Of a DNA stretch of 64,000 nucleotides, positions 25,999-35,354 are shown piece after piece. The translations under genes were made by a program, and so were the position numbers. Every line of letters starts with the position of its first letter. Position 1 is the stretch's first letter. The stretch comes from Streptomyces gelaticus (lineage in GTDB: Bacteria; Actinomycetota; Actinomycetes; Streptomycetales; Streptomycetaceae): assembly GCF_014649535.1 (NCBI RefSeq), contig NZ_BMTF01000008.1, positions 264,200-328,199 of the forward strand, in the 5' to 3' direction. A model generated the notes under the pieces. The model was not told where the DNA came from, ran no database searches, and worked only from the letters and a program-made list of their open reading frames with translations.

Positions 25999-26811
25999 AT
26001 GACCGTCACGTCCGAGCAGCGGTTCGGGGAATTCGTCGTCGTACGGGTCCACGAGGGGCAGGAACACGTCGCCGAGCTGGTCCTCGACCGGCCCAAGGCG
26101 ATGAACGCCGTGTCCACGGACATGGCCCGTTCGATCGCAGCCGCCTGCGCCGCGCTCGCCGCCGACCCCGGCGTACGGGTCACCGTCCTCACTTCCAGTC
26201 ATGAGCGGGCCTTCTGCGTGGGCGCGGACCTGAAGGAGCGGAACTCCTTCACCGACGCCGAGTTGCTGCGCCAGCGCCCCACCGCCCGGTCCGCGTACAC
26301 CGGCGTGCTCGAACTGCCGATGCCGACGATCGCCGCCGTGCACGGCTTCGCGCTCGGCGGCGGATTCGAGCTGGCGCTCTCCTGCGACCTGATCGTCGCC
26401 GACCGCACGGCCGTGGTCGGACTGCCCGAGGTGTCGGTCGGGGTCATCCCGGGCGGCGGCGGTACGCAGCTGCTGCCGCGGCGGATCGGTGCGGCGCGCG
26501 CTGCCGAACTGGTCTTCACGGCCCGGCGGGTGGAGGCGGCCGAGGCACTCGACAGCGGACTGGTCGACGAGCTGGTGGAGGCCGGGCAGGACCGTGCGGC
26601 CGCGCTGGCGCTCGCCGGCCGGATCGCCGCCAACTCCCCGGTGGGGCTGCGGGCCGCCAAGCGGGCGCTGCGGCTGGGGCACGGCCTCGATCTGCGAGCC
26701 GGTCTGGAAGTCGAGGACGCCGCCTGGCGCTCGGTGGCCTTCTCCGGGGACCGGGCCGAGGGCGTGGCCGCGTTCAACGAGAAGAGGAAGCCGAACTGGC
26801 CCGGTGAGTGA
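25999..26811 (+). CDS. Enoyl-CoA hydratase/isomerase family protein
   Basis: A 270-aa crotonase-fold enzyme. The oxyanion-hole segments are FCVGADLKERNSF (about 70-82) and ALGGGFELALSCDL (about 117-130); the second catalytic Glu region is LPEVSVGVIPGGGGTQLLPR. Members hydrate trans-2-enoyl-CoA in beta-oxidation or isomerise related thioesters. The ATG at 25999 follows GGAGGGG at the right spacing. It is single, with its own operator-like palindrome and a short gap to the next gene. The precise substrate is open. Confidence 0.92.
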   Translation: MTVTSEQRFGEFVVVRVHEGQEHVAELVLDRPKAMNAVSTDMARSIAAACAALAADPGVRVTVLTSSHERAFCVGADLKERNSFTDAELLRQRPTARSAYTGVLELPMPTIAAVHGFALGGGFELALSCDLIVADRTAVVGLPEVSVGVIPGGGGTQLLPRRIGAARAAELVFTARRVEAAEALDSGLVDELVEAGQDRAAALALAGRIAANSPVGLRAAKRALRLGHGLDLRAGLEVEDAAWRSVAFSGDRAEGVAAFNEKRKPNWPGE

Positions 26812-26893
26812 CATTCGGTAACTGAATGGACACGAAGCGCACGCGACTGGCGTCCCAAACTGATCAAATCACCACAAATCTACATAAGCTGTA

Positions 26894-28066
26894 GTGATGG
26901 GTGGTGATGATGCACGGCTGCGGGCCGTGGTTTCGCTTGCACAGTCGATGGCGGCGGCACACACCCCGCGGGGGTCGTGGCGAGCGGCTGCGCTGGGGGC
27001 GTGCGAGGCGCTGGGCGGCAGCTTCGCCGCGCTCTCGGTATGGGAACGCGGGCGCGGGGAGCTGCGGGTGCTGGTGAATGCGGGCGAACGGGCCGAGGGG
27101 GAGGAGGAGTTCCCCGAGGCCGAGGCGTATCCGGTGCACCAGTTCCCGGAGATCGCCGAGTTCCTGCACGAACGGTGGGCCGGGGGCGGTGAGCCGGACG
27201 CCTGGGTCGAGACCGCCGACGGCTCGGCCGGTGCGGCGCCGGGCGAGGACGCGGGGCTGCGGGAGTACGGGAGCGGGTACGGCAGGGAGCGGGTGGCCGC
27301 GCTGCGCCGGCGCGGCCGCGGCTCCTGCGTGGTCGCGCCGATCGTGCTGCACGGGCGGGCCTGGGGCGAGCTGTATGTGGCCCGCCCGGTGGGGGCGCCG
27401 GTGTTCGGGCGCCCCGACGCGGACTTCGCGACCGTGCTGGCCGCGGTCGTCGCCGCCGGGATCTCCCAGAGCGAACGGCTCGAAGAGCTCCGCAAGCTCG
27501 CCTTCACCGATCCGCTCACCGGTCTGGCCAACCGCCGAGCTGTCGACGTGCGGCTGGACGAGGCGGTGGAGCGGCACCGGGCGGACGGGGCGGTGGTCAG
27601 TCTGGTGGTCTGCGATCTCAACGGTCTGAAGCGGGTCAACGACACCCAGGGCCACGCGGTCGGCGACCGGCTGCTGGAACGTTTTGGCTCGGTGCTGTCC
27701 CGCTGCGGCGCCATGCTGCCCGGCGCCCTCGCGGCGCGGCTCGGCGGTGATGAGTTCTGTCTGCTCACCATGGGTCCGGAGGTGGACGACGTGATCCGGG
27801 TGGCCACCGAACTCTGCGAGCGGGCGGCCGAGTTGGATCAGGGGGACGGGGTGGCGTGCGGGATCGCGTCGACCGGTGATCCGATCGGCCCGGTGGTGTC
27901 GGCGCGGCGGCTGTTCCGGCTGGCGGACGCGGCCCAGTACCGGGCGAAGGCGGCCCGCTCGGTCGAACCGGTGGTGGCGGGGCGCGACGACGAGGCGCTC
28001 CGGCTGGCCGACTCGCCGCCCAATCCCCCGCACGACCGCCGCCACCTGCGCGGCAGTCGTCCCTGA
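26894..28066 (+). CDS. GAF-GGDEF diguanylate cyclase
   Basis: A 390-aa soluble protein. A GAF-like sensor domain spans about 25-190, and the GGDEF domain about 200-350 has the intact active site GGDEF at 284-288 and the DPLTGLANRR start at 206-215. No transmembrane segment is seen. The five-residues-upstream RxxD inhibition site is absent (LPGA instead), so product inhibition through that site is unlikely. c-di-GMP controls Streptomyces development through BldD, and S. coelicolor has a GGDEF gene in this position. The start is GTG 26894 or ATG 26897, with no strong ribosome site. Confidence 0.88.
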   Translation: MMGGDDARLRAVVSLAQSMAAAHTPRGSWRAAALGACEALGGSFAALSVWERGRGELRVLVNAGERAEGEEEFPEAEAYPVHQFPEIAEFLHERWAGGGEPDAWVETADGSAGAAPGEDAGLREYGSGYGRERVAALRRRGRGSCVVAPIVLHGRAWGELYVARPVGAPVFGRPDADFATVLAAVVAAGISQSERLEELRKLAFTDPLTGLANRRAVDVRLDEAVERHRADGAVVSLVVCDLNGLKRVNDTQGHAVGDRLLERFGSVLSRCGAMLPGALAARLGGDEFCLLTMGPEVDDVIRVATELCERAAELDQGDGVACGIASTGDPIGPVVSARRLFRLADAAQYRAKAARSVEPVVAGRDDEALRLADSPPNPPHDRRHLRGSRP

Positions 28067-28143
28067 GCGTCGCGCCGGCAGGTAAGGGGTCAAGCGCGCG
28101 ACCACTAGTGACATGAAGGGATTCAGTCCGTACGCTTCTGAAT

Positions 28144-29694
28144 ATGGATATGCATACAGTCGTGGTGGGGACGTCCGGCACCACCGCTCAGGACGTCATC
28201 GCCGTGGCCCGCGGCAACGCCCGCGTCGAGCTCTCCGCCGCCGCCGTCGACGCGCTCGCCGCCGCCCGCGAGATCGTGGACGCGCTCGCCGCCAAGCCCG
28301 AGCCGGTCTACGGCGTCTCCACCGGATTCGGCGCGCTGGCCACCCGGCACATCAGCCAGGACCTCCGCGCCCAGCTCCAGCGCAACATCGTCCGCTCGCA
28401 CGCCGCCGGCATGGGGCCGCGCGTCGAGCGCGAGGTTGTCCGCGCCCTGATGTTCCTGCGGCTGAAGACGGTCGCCTCCGGGCGCACCGGCGTACGCCCC
28501 GAGGTCGCGCAGACCATGGCCGACGTCCTCAACGCGGGCATCACGCCCGTCGTCCACGAGTACGGCTCGCTCGGCTGCTCCGGCGACCTGGCCCCGCTCT
28601 CCCACTGCGCCCTGACACTGATGGGCGAGGGCGACGCGGAGGGCCCCGACGGCACCGTGCGCCCCGCCGGCGAACTGCTCGCCGCCCACGGCATCACCCC
28701 GGTCGAGCTGCGCGAGAAGGAAGGCCTCGCCCTCCTCAACGGCACCGACGGCATGCTCGGCATGCTCGTGATGGCCCTGGCCGACCTGAAGAACCTCTAC
28801 ACCTCCGCCGACATCACCGCCGCCCTCTCCCTGGAGGCGCTGCTCGGCACGGACAAGGTGCTCGCCCCGGAGCTGCACGCCATCCGCCCGCACCCGGGCC
28901 AGGGCGTCAGCGCCGACAACATGCTGCGGGTCCTCGCCGGATCCGGCCTCACCGGCCACCACCAGGACGACGCGCCCCGCGTGCAGGACGCGTACTCGGT
29001 GCGCTGCGCCCCCCAGGTCAACGGCGCGGGCCGCGACACCCTCGACTACGCCGGGATCGTCGCGGACCGCGAGCTGGCCTCCGCCGTCGACAACCCCGTC
29101 GTCCTGCCCGACGGCCGGGTCGAGTCCAACGGCAACTTCCACGGCGCCCCCGTCGCGTACGTACTCGACTTCCTGGCGATCGTCGCCGCGGACCTCGGCT
29201 CCATCACCGAGCGCCGCACCGACCGGCTGCTGGACAAGAACCGTTCGCACGGACTGCCGCCGTTCCTCGCCGACGACGCCGGGGTGGACTCCGGGCTGAT
29301 GATCGCCCAGTACACCCAGGCCGCCCTGGTCAGTGAGATGAAGCGGCTCGCGGTGCCCGCCTCGGCCGACTCGATCCCGTCCTCCGCGATGCAGGAGGAC
29401 CACGTCTCCATGGGCTGGTCGGCGGCGCGCAAGCTCCGTACCGCCGTCGACAACCTCGCCCGGATCGTCGCCGTGGAGCTCTACGCGGCGACCCGCGCCA
29501 TCGAGCTGCGCGCCGCCGGGGGCCTCACCCCCGCGCCCGCCTCGCAGGCCGCCATCAAGGCGCTGCGGGCGGCGGGGGTCCAGGGGCCGGGCCCGGACCG
29601 CTTCCTGTCGCCGGACCTGGCCGCGGCGGACGCGTTCGTGCGCGCGGGCAAGCTGGTCGCGGCGGTCGAGCCGGTGACCGGCCCGCTCGCCTAG
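28144..29694 (+). CDS. hutH: Histidine ammonia-lyase
   Basis: A 516-aa histidase that removes ammonia from L-histidine to give urocanate, the first step of histidine use. The MIO prosthetic group forms from the tripeptide Cys145-Ser146-Gly147 in GSLGCSGDLAPL; Cys at the first position is allowed in the family pattern and common in streptomycetes. The catalytic Tyr motif VYGVSTGFG is at residues 55-63. The ATG at 28144 lies 77 bases after the GGDEF gene. No other hut gene is adjacent, as is usual in Streptomyces. A terminator follows. Confidence 0.95.
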   Translation: MDMHTVVVGTSGTTAQDVIAVARGNARVELSAAAVDALAAAREIVDALAAKPEPVYGVSTGFGALATRHISQDLRAQLQRNIVRSHAAGMGPRVEREVVRALMFLRLKTVASGRTGVRPEVAQTMADVLNAGITPVVHEYGSLGCSGDLAPLSHCALTLMGEGDAEGPDGTVRPAGELLAAHGITPVELREKEGLALLNGTDGMLGMLVMALADLKNLYTSADITAALSLEALLGTDKVLAPELHAIRPHPGQGVSADNMLRVLAGSGLTGHHQDDAPRVQDAYSVRCAPQVNGAGRDTLDYAGIVADRELASAVDNPVVLPDGRVESNGNFHGAPVAYVLDFLAIVAADLGSITERRTDRLLDKNRSHGLPPFLADDAGVDSGLMIAQYTQAALVSEMKRLAVPASADSIPSSAMQEDHVSMGWSAARKLRTAVDNLARIVAVELYAATRAIELRAAGGLTPAPASQAAIKALRAAGVQGPGPDRFLSPDLAAADAFVRAGKLVAAVEPVTGPLA

Positions 29695-29702
29695 GCGCAT
29701 TG

Positions 29703-29731
29703 CCCTGTCCGGCGGGGCTAGGCGGACAGGG
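29703..29731. terminator. Convergent terminator after hutH
   Basis: A perfect 9-bp inverted repeat (CCCTGTCCG) with an 11-base loop, 8 bases after the hutH stop. Its right arm lies inside a 30-base duplication. Confidence 0.8.
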
Positions 29732-29770
29732 TGCCGGTGCGGCGGGGCTAGGCGGACAGGGTGCCGGTGC
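29711..29770. repeat. Perfect 30-bp tandem duplication
   Basis: Two identical adjacent 30-base units beginning GGCGGGGCTAGGCGGACAGG (29711-29740 and 29741-29770). The second contains the stop codon and last codons of the LADTG protein; the first repeats them beyond the stop, so the duplication did not change the protein. Confidence 0.9.
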
Positions 29771-30035
29771 GGCGGGCGGAGTGGGAGACGAACGCCGCAC
29801 CGATGCCCAGGAACGCCACTCCGCCGATCAGATACGGGGTGGTGTCGACCCCGGTCCCGGTGTCGGCCAGCTTCGGGCCGGCCGCGGAGTCCTCGGCGGT
29901 GGTGGCCGGTTCGCTCCGTGCGCCTGGTGCGCCGGCCGGATCGTCCGTCGCGTTGGCGGACGGTACGAACCACAGGGCGGCCAGCAACGTGGCCGCGGCG
30001 GTGGCGGTCAGGAGCGGGCGGCGAGCGACGACCAC
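29748..30035 (-). CDS. LADTG-anchored cell-wall surface protein (sortase E substrate)
   Basis: A 95-aa protein with an N-terminal signal peptide (about residues 1-29, ending ANA), a short Pro/Ala/Thr-rich spacer, and a C-terminal sorting signal: LADTG at 56-60, a hydrophobic helix at about 66-83, and a basic tail containing RR. Class E sortases of streptomycetes recognise LAxTG, so this should be linked to peptidoglycan. The exposed part after processing is only about 30 residues, much shorter than chaplins or pilins. The GTG at 30035 follows AAGGGGGA. No sortase gene is nearby. Confidence 0.85.
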   Translation of the reverse strand: MVVARRPLLTATAAATLLAALWFVPSANATDDPAGAPGARSEPATTAEDSAAGPKLADTGTGVDTTPYLIGGVAFLGIGAAFVSHSARRTGTLSA

Positions 30036-30142
30036 GGAACGATCCCCCTTGTCACAGCTGTGAGTTAGGCATGTGCGCCGATGCTAGTGAAAGCAGCGGG
30101 TCGCGGGAAAGCCGGGAGCACGGGGAGCTTACGCTCCGGCAC

Positions 30143-30541
30143 ATGAGCACTTCTGAGTCATCACGTTATGTTCGGCTTCGAGTCGAAATGGTGCTGGAGA
30201 TCACGGACCCCGACGCCCTCAGCGGTACCGCCCTGGAGTCGATCGCCGCCGAGTACGGGGAGCCGGGCGGCGAGTTCGCCGAGGAGCGCGTGCGCGCCGA
30301 GGGCGCCGTACGGGAGGACGGAGCGGAGGCCCTCGCCTCCCTCGTCGACCCGTTCGACCTGGTCGGCGAGGTGCCCGGGGTCGAGCTCACCCAGGCGTCC
30401 TGGAGCAGCGAGATCGTCGACTACGACCCGGACGACCCGGACGCCTGGGACTTCGACGACGAGGACGACGGTGCGGACGTCGAGGACGTCGAGGACGAGG
30501 ACGGCGCAGGGGGAGGTGCCGGCGTCCCGCACAATGGGTGA
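30143..30541 (+). CDS. Acidic conserved hypothetical protein
   Basis: A 132-aa protein with a compact N-terminal region (YVRLRVEMVLEITDPDALS) and a very acidic C-terminal third with runs of Asp and Glu (positions 90-120). No known catalytic motif and no membrane segment. The N-terminal part looks folded and the tail disordered. It lies divergent from the LADTG gene with about 107 bases between. No clear ribosome site is seen. A homolog is expected at this place in other streptomycetes, but no function can be assigned. Confidence 0.75.
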   Translation: MSTSESSRYVRLRVEMVLEITDPDALSGTALESIAAEYGEPGGEFAEERVRAEGAVREDGAEALASLVDPFDLVGEVPGVELTQASWSSEIVDYDPDDPDAWDFDDEDDGADVEDVEDEDGAGGGAGVPHNG

Positions 30542-30590
30542 GGACGACGACGGTCACGTCGCCGCGAGCGGCGGGACCAGCAGCTGGTGA

Positions 30591-30635
30591 ACACCGGCCC
30601 CGGACCGCGCTTCGCACGCGGGCCGGGGCCGGTGT
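30591..30635 (+). terminator. Terminator
   Basis: A perfect 13-bp stem (ACACCGGCCCCGG) with an 18-base loop, about 50 bases after the acidic-protein stop. Confidence 0.85.
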
Positions 30636-30834
30636 CGTCCGCCGGTCGCCCTTACGTGATCGGTGTCGGGAACCACCGCAACCGCGGACGCGTCGATGAG
30701 TGTTGTTCCCCACATCTTTCTTGGATGGGGAACTGAGGACCCTTTCCATGGGTTCTAGGACCATTGACGGGTTCCGCCGATCGGCGGCTCTGCTCGGGGT
30801 TTTTGGGGATTCGGCAACGATGGAGAAGCGTGTG

Positions 30835-32082
30835 ATGACGGACAGCAAGCGGCGCAGGGGCCTGATGGCCGCGTCCGCACTGCTCGGCGGTGTTCTGGTG
30901 CTCACCGGCTGCAACGACAGCGGCGACAGCAGTGCCGAGGGCTCGAAGAAGTCGCAGGCGTCCGAGGTCGACAAGGCGGCAGCCCAGGACGCGTCGGAAG
31001 CACAGATAACGATCTCGCCGAAGAACGGCGCGACCAACGCGAGCATCAACAACGACGCGAAGGTCACCGTCGCCAAGGGCACGCTGTCCGAGGTCACCAT
31101 GACCACGACGGCCGGAGCCGCGGTCAAGGGCACGCTCGCCGCCGACGGCAAGAGCTGGAAGCCGGACGTCCAGCTGGAGCGCTCGACCACGTACAAGATC
31201 AGCGCGACGGCGAAGGACTCCAAGGGCCGCGAGGCGCACGAGAACTCCTCCTTCACCACCGTCTCGCCCGCCAACAGCTTCATCGGGAACTTCACCCCCG
31301 AGGACGGCTCCACGGTCGGCGTCGGCATGCCCGTCTCGATCAATTTCAACAAGGCGATCACGGACAAGAAGGCCGTCGAGGCCGGTATCACCGTGACGTC
31401 CAGCAGCGGTCAGCAGGTCGTCGGCCACTGGTTCAACTCCCAGCGTCTCGACCTGCGTCCCGAGCAGTACTGGCAGAGCGGCTCCACCGTCACGCTGAAG
31501 CTCGCGCTGGACGGCGTCGAGGGCGCGGACGGCGTCTTCGGAGTGCAGCAGAAGACGGTCACCTTCAAGGTCGGCCGCAACCAGGTCTCGACGGTCGACG
31601 CCAACACGAAGATGATGACCGTCACCCGGGACGGCAAGACGATCAAGACCATCCCGATCTCTGCCGGCTCCCCCGACAACCCCACGTACAACGGGCAGAT
31701 GGTGATCTCCGAGAAGTTCAAGGAGACCCGGATGAACGGTGCGACGGTCGGCTTCACCGACTCCGACGGCAAGGGCGAGTACGACATCAAGGACGTGCCG
31801 CACGCCATGCGGCTGTCCACCTCGGGCACCTTCCTCCACGGCAACTACTGGGGCGCGCGGTCGATCTTCGGCAGCGCCAACACCAGCCACGGCTGCGTCG
31901 GCCTCGCCGATGTGAAGGGCGCGGGCGACGCCAACCAGCCCGCCGCGTGGTTCTACAACAACTCCATGGTCGGCGACGTGGTCATCGTCAAGAACTCCCC
32001 GGACCGGACCATCACCCCCGACAACGGTCTCAACGGCTGGAACATGAGCTGGGCGGAGTGGACGGCGGGCTCCCAGGGCTGA
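30835..32082 (+). CDS. L,D-transpeptidase lipoprotein with Ig-like domains
   Basis: A 415-aa lipoprotein with an n-region KRRRG, a hydrophobic core and lipobox LTGC ending at Cys26. Two Ig-like segments follow (about 55-140 and 145-250), as in the M. tuberculosis Ldt enzymes. The YkuD catalytic domain at the end has HGNYW and SHGCVGLADV with nucleophile Cys354. It forms 3-3 cross-links in peptidoglycan. The ATG at 30835 has GGAGAAG 8 bases upstream; an upstream start at 30820 or earlier would hide the signal peptide. The promoter region is within the 200 bases after the previous terminator. Confidence 0.93.
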   Translation: MTDSKRRRGLMAASALLGGVLVLTGCNDSGDSSAEGSKKSQASEVDKAAAQDASEAQITISPKNGATNASINNDAKVTVAKGTLSEVTMTTTAGAAVKGTLAADGKSWKPDVQLERSTTYKISATAKDSKGREAHENSSFTTVSPANSFIGNFTPEDGSTVGVGMPVSINFNKAITDKKAVEAGITVTSSSGQQVVGHWFNSQRLDLRPEQYWQSGSTVTLKLALDGVEGADGVFGVQQKTVTFKVGRNQVSTVDANTKMMTVTRDGKTIKTIPISAGSPDNPTYNGQMVISEKFKETRMNGATVGFTDSDGKGEYDIKDVPHAMRLSTSGTFLHGNYWGARSIFGSANTSHGCVGLADVKGAGDANQPAAWFYNNSMVGDVVIVKNSPDRTITPDNGLNGWNMSWAEWTAGSQG

Positions 32083-32158
32083 GCCCACCCCACGCGCCGT
32101 CCCGGCGCGAGCCGCCGGTGTTCGCACCCGGCGACGACCGGTCCCCGGACCCCCGTAC

Positions 32159-32207
32159 GGAGGCGGCGGCACCCGGATCCCCTCGGATCCGCGGTGCCGC
32201 CGCCTCC
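32159..32207. terminator. Convergent terminator
   Basis: A perfect 15-bp stem (GGAGGCGGCGGCACC) with an inner GGATCC pair in its loop, between the transpeptidase and the RDD-protein genes. Confidence 0.9.
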
Positions 32208-32255
32208 GGCGTTCGTATGCCTTCGGGGGCGCGCTGCGGCGATCCGGTCCCGGTC

Positions 32256-32879
32256 TCAGCGGTGGGTGGCCGTGGCGGCCCGGTGGGCGGCGAGGTCGCT
32301 GTGGCGGACCTGGCGCAGCCCCAGTGGATCGGTGTGCGGCCTGCCGTTCCCCCTGCTCCCGCCGTTCTCCCTGCTCCCGCTGCTCCAGAGCGTGGTGCGG
32401 GGCGGGGTACCGGGGTCCGGGAGCAACGAGCGCAGTCCGTACCAGGGTTGCAGCGGCAGTCGGCACAGCCCGTAGAGCCAGCGCCGCAGCAGCAGCCAGG
32501 GGCCCGGGCGCCCGGCGTCGGGCAGCCTGACCACCCGTATCCCCATGATCAGCTTGCCCAGGCCGGCCCCGGTGAGCGCGGTGAGGGCGACCTGGTTGAG
32601 GAACGAGAACGCGAGCGTCGGACCGAGCAGCAGGCCGACCGCCTCGGTCACCCGGGCCGTGTCCACGTGCGGCCGGGCGACCAGACCGGCGGTGAGCAGG
32701 CAGAGGTAGCAGTCGAGGCCGACGGCGAGATAGCGGCGCATGTCGCCCGCACGCGGCGGTACGCGCGCCGAGCGCGGTTCGGCGTGGTACCCGGGCGAGG
32801 GCGGGAGGGCCGCGCGAGCCGTCGGCAGAGGTGGTCCGGCGGCATTCCGGGCATGCCCCTCACCCCGTGGAATTGTCAT
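32256..32879 (-). CDS. RDD-family membrane protein
   Basis: A 207-aa protein. The RDD core starts near residue 47 (MRRYLAVGLDCYLC, with the Arg...Asp pattern), followed by hydrophobic segments at about 50-68, 82-105 and the conserved GKLIMGIRVVRLPD. The N-terminal 45 residues are Pro/Arg-rich and the C-terminal 40 are charged. RDD proteins are small membrane proteins of unknown transport role; some exchange Na+/H+. The ATG at 32879 is used here; a start at residue 47 would give the bare domain. Confidence 0.8.
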   Translation of the reverse strand: MTIPRGEGHARNAAGPPLPTARAALPPSPGYHAEPRSARVPPRAGDMRRYLAVGLDCYLCLLTAGLVARPHVDTARVTEAVGLLLGPTLAFSFLNQVALTALTGAGLGKLIMGIRVVRLPDAGRPGPWLLLRRWLYGLCRLPLQPWYGLRSLLPDPGTPPRTTLWSSGSRENGGSRGNGRPHTDPLGLRQVRHSDLAAHRAATATHR

Positions 32880-32963
32880 GACAGCATCATGTCTGATGCA
32901 TCGTCACCGTGGGCCCGGGAACCGCACTCACACCACCTCTCGCCCCGCATTACGCTCGCAGCC

Positions 32964-33476
32964 ATGACCGCCGCCATCACCGCCATGATCACCGCAGTAG
33001 TCGGAGTGCTCGGCACCCTCCTCGCCCCGGTGTTCGCGCAGCGGCTGACCGCACGCCAGCGCGCCGAGGAGGCCCGACTGGCCGACGAGCGGCGGAAGTT
33101 CGAGGAGCGGCGCACCCAGTACACGGCCATGAACCGGGCCTCCCGGCAGTTCCACACCCTCCTCAAGGACGCCCTGCACCGGCTCCGCGACGGTGTCTAC
33201 ACGGACCAGGAACGCACCCAGCTCGAAGAGGCCCGCCTCGACCACCGCGACCGCTACGCCGAGGCGCAGATGATCGTCCCCGAACGGATACTGCAGGCGT
33301 CCCGCGACCTCAACCGGGTGCTCGCCGCCGGGGACGCCACCGTCAAACGCCTCGACCGGGGCGTCGCCCGCGACGGCGAGAACGTCGAGCAGGCCCTGGA
33401 GCACCTGAAGGCGGCCGACCCGTGCCTCGACACGATGCGGGAGCTGATGCGCCAGGACCTCGGCGTCACCGACTGA
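32964..33476 (+). CDS. Single-span protein with a coiled-coil cytoplasmic part
   Basis: A 170-aa protein with one hydrophobic helix at about residues 5-27 and then a long charged, helical stretch (RQRAEEARLADERRKFEERR and onward) that should form a coiled coil. No enzyme motif. It is divergent from the RDD gene by 84 bases. The type is frequent in actinobacteria and uncharacterised. Start ATG at 32964, without a clear ribosome site. Confidence 0.8.
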   Translation: MTAAITAMITAVVGVLGTLLAPVFAQRLTARQRAEEARLADERRKFEERRTQYTAMNRASRQFHTLLKDALHRLRDGVYTDQERTQLEEARLDHRDRYAEAQMIVPERILQASRDLNRVLAAGDATVKRLDRGVARDGENVEQALEHLKAADPCLDTMRELMRQDLGVTD

Positions 33477-33564
33477 TCCCCGTGCGGGTGCCCGTCCCGT
33501 GCCGTGCCCTGCCCGTGCCCGTCCCGTACCCGCGAAGTGCCGCCCGCCCCGTCCGTGGGCCCCA

Positions 33565-35229
33565 TCAGCAGGACCCGAACGGCCACAGCCGATAGGGCGA
33601 ATCGAGCCGGTACTCCCCGCCCCGCGCCACCGTCAGCCGCGTCCACTCGCCGTCCTGCCGCAGACACCCGCCGCCGTCCGCCCGCAACCACGGCGAGTAG
33701 GCGATCCGGACCGTCACCGACCCGGCCGCGGGCATCCGTACCACCAGGGAGGCATCGTCCCCGCGGACGACGGTGCCCGGCGCGGAGACCAGCGGTACGG
33801 CGTCACGTACCCGGTAGATCCGCCACTGCGCGTCCTGCCACACCGGCTCCAGCCAGTCGGCGTCGCGCCGGACGATCGCGGCCTCCGCCTCGGCCGGCCC
33901 GTCCGGCCTGCCGTTGTGCAGCACGACGAGGCCCACGGCCCACCGGTCCAGCCAGGCCCGGTACGCCGCCGGGGTCGGCTTCCCCTCGTAGAACAGCCGT
34001 CCGCGCGCCACGTCGAGCTGCCGGTTCCAGCCGCGCGCCATGTTCAGGTACGGCGCGAGCACCGTCGCCTCGCGGTGGTTGCGGGCCGGTACGACCTCCA
34101 CCCGCATCCGCTCGGCACCGAGCCGCCGCAGCTCGGCCACCACACCGTCGGTGTGTTCCGCCCAGGCGGGCACGGAACCGGACACCCGCAGGTCGTCATC
34201 GGTCTTGTTGATCAGCCAGCCGGAGTTGTACACCAGCGTCCCGGCGAGCAGCACGGCCTGCACCCGCACCGCCGTACCGCCCCGCGCCCACCTCGGCAGC
34301 ACGGTCAGCAGCGCCGCCAGCAGCACCGGCGGTCCGGCCAGCCCCACCAGCCGCTCCACGTTCGTCCCGATGGGGGAGGGGATCAGGAAGGTCAGGACGA
34401 CGCCGGCCGCGTACACCACGCCCGCGAACCGGACCACCCGCCAGCCGCCCTCGCGCGGCGCCGCGAACCACAGAACCGCGCAGGCCGCCAACGGCGTCCA
34501 CAGGCTGCGCGCCGCCATCGGCTGTTCGCCGGTGAACGGGAACGCCAGCGTCGTCGCGGCCACCACCACGAACGGCGGCACGACGAGCACGGCCGCGCGC
34601 CGCCACTGCCGGCCCAGCCCGTACGCCGCGCCCGCCACCACCAGGAACAGCCCCGCCACCGGACTCGCCGCCGTCGCCAGCGCCGCGCAGGCCGCCGCGC
34701 ACCCGGCCGCCATGCCCGTACCGCGCCGTACGCACAGCAGCGCGACCAGCCCGATCGCGACGCCCACCGCGAACGTGGTGCGTCCGGAAGCGACATTGCA
34801 CCAGAGCGTCAGCGAGCCCAGCACCGCGACCGCGACCGGCCACCGCACCCCGCCGACCACACAGAGCCGCCCCAGCGCCCACGACCCGCAGAGCCCCGCG
34901 GCGACCGTCACCGCCCGCACCCCGAACACCGCCATGAGCGGTGGCGTCAGCAGGCTGTAGTTGGCGGTGTGCATCCCTCCGTACCAGGAGAGGTTGTACG
35001 CGGACCCCGGATGCCGGAAGGCGAAGCCGGCCCAGGCGAGCTGCGCCGCCAGATCACCGCCGCCGGTGGCCAGCACCCGCGCCCACAGCACGTACAGCGG
35101 CACGACGACGAGCACGGCGACACCCGGCACCCACCACCGCGCCGAGCCCGGGTCCGCTGCGGTGGAGCCCCGCGCGTCCTGCCTGTGGTGTTCCCCGTCG
35201 CGCGCCCCGGTGCTCTCGCTGATCCGCAC
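33565..35229 (-). CDS. Large polytopic membrane protein (GT-C or transporter-like)
   Basis: A 554-aa protein with about 10-12 hydrophobic segments in the first 370 residues and a soluble C-terminal domain of about 170 residues rich in beta strands. The first loop (YNLSWYGGMHTANYSLL, about residues 76-92) is the kind of conserved periplasmic loop seen in GT-C glycosyltransferases; the annotation in public genomes is often MFS transporter. I cannot decide between the two. The GTG at 35229 follows TAGGGT. It is divergent from the small protein at 35355, and no sugar-nucleotide gene is nearby to help. Confidence 0.75.
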   Translation of the reverse strand: MRISESTGARDGEHHRQDARGSTAADPGSARWWVPGVAVLVVVPLYVLWARVLATGGGDLAAQLAWAGFAFRHPGSAYNLSWYGGMHTANYSLLTPPLMAVFGVRAVTVAAGLCGSWALGRLCVVGGVRWPVAVAVLGSLTLWCNVASGRTTFAVGVAIGLVALLCVRRGTGMAAGCAAACAALATAASPVAGLFLVVAGAAYGLGRQWRRAAVLVVPPFVVVAATTLAFPFTGEQPMAARSLWTPLAACAVLWFAAPREGGWRVVRFAGVVYAAGVVLTFLIPSPIGTNVERLVGLAGPPVLLAALLTVLPRWARGGTAVRVQAVLLAGTLVYNSGWLINKTDDDLRVSGSVPAWAEHTDGVVAELRRLGAERMRVEVVPARNHREATVLAPYLNMARGWNRQLDVARGRLFYEGKPTPAAYRAWLDRWAVGLVVLHNGRPDGPAEAEAAIVRRDADWLEPVWQDAQWRIYRVRDAVPLVSAPGTVVRGDDASLVVRMPAAGSVTVRIAYSPWLRADGGGCLRQDGEWTRLTVARGGEYRLDSPYRLWPFGSC

Positions 35230-35354
35230 CCGGCAAACCCTACGCACCGCTTCGTGGTGTAGCCGGCTACACCATGGAGCCGGGGGACCGGCCCCTCGTG
35301 GCGACCGCATCCGGCCACCAGAATGGACGCATCACCCGGACACGGAGGAATCCC

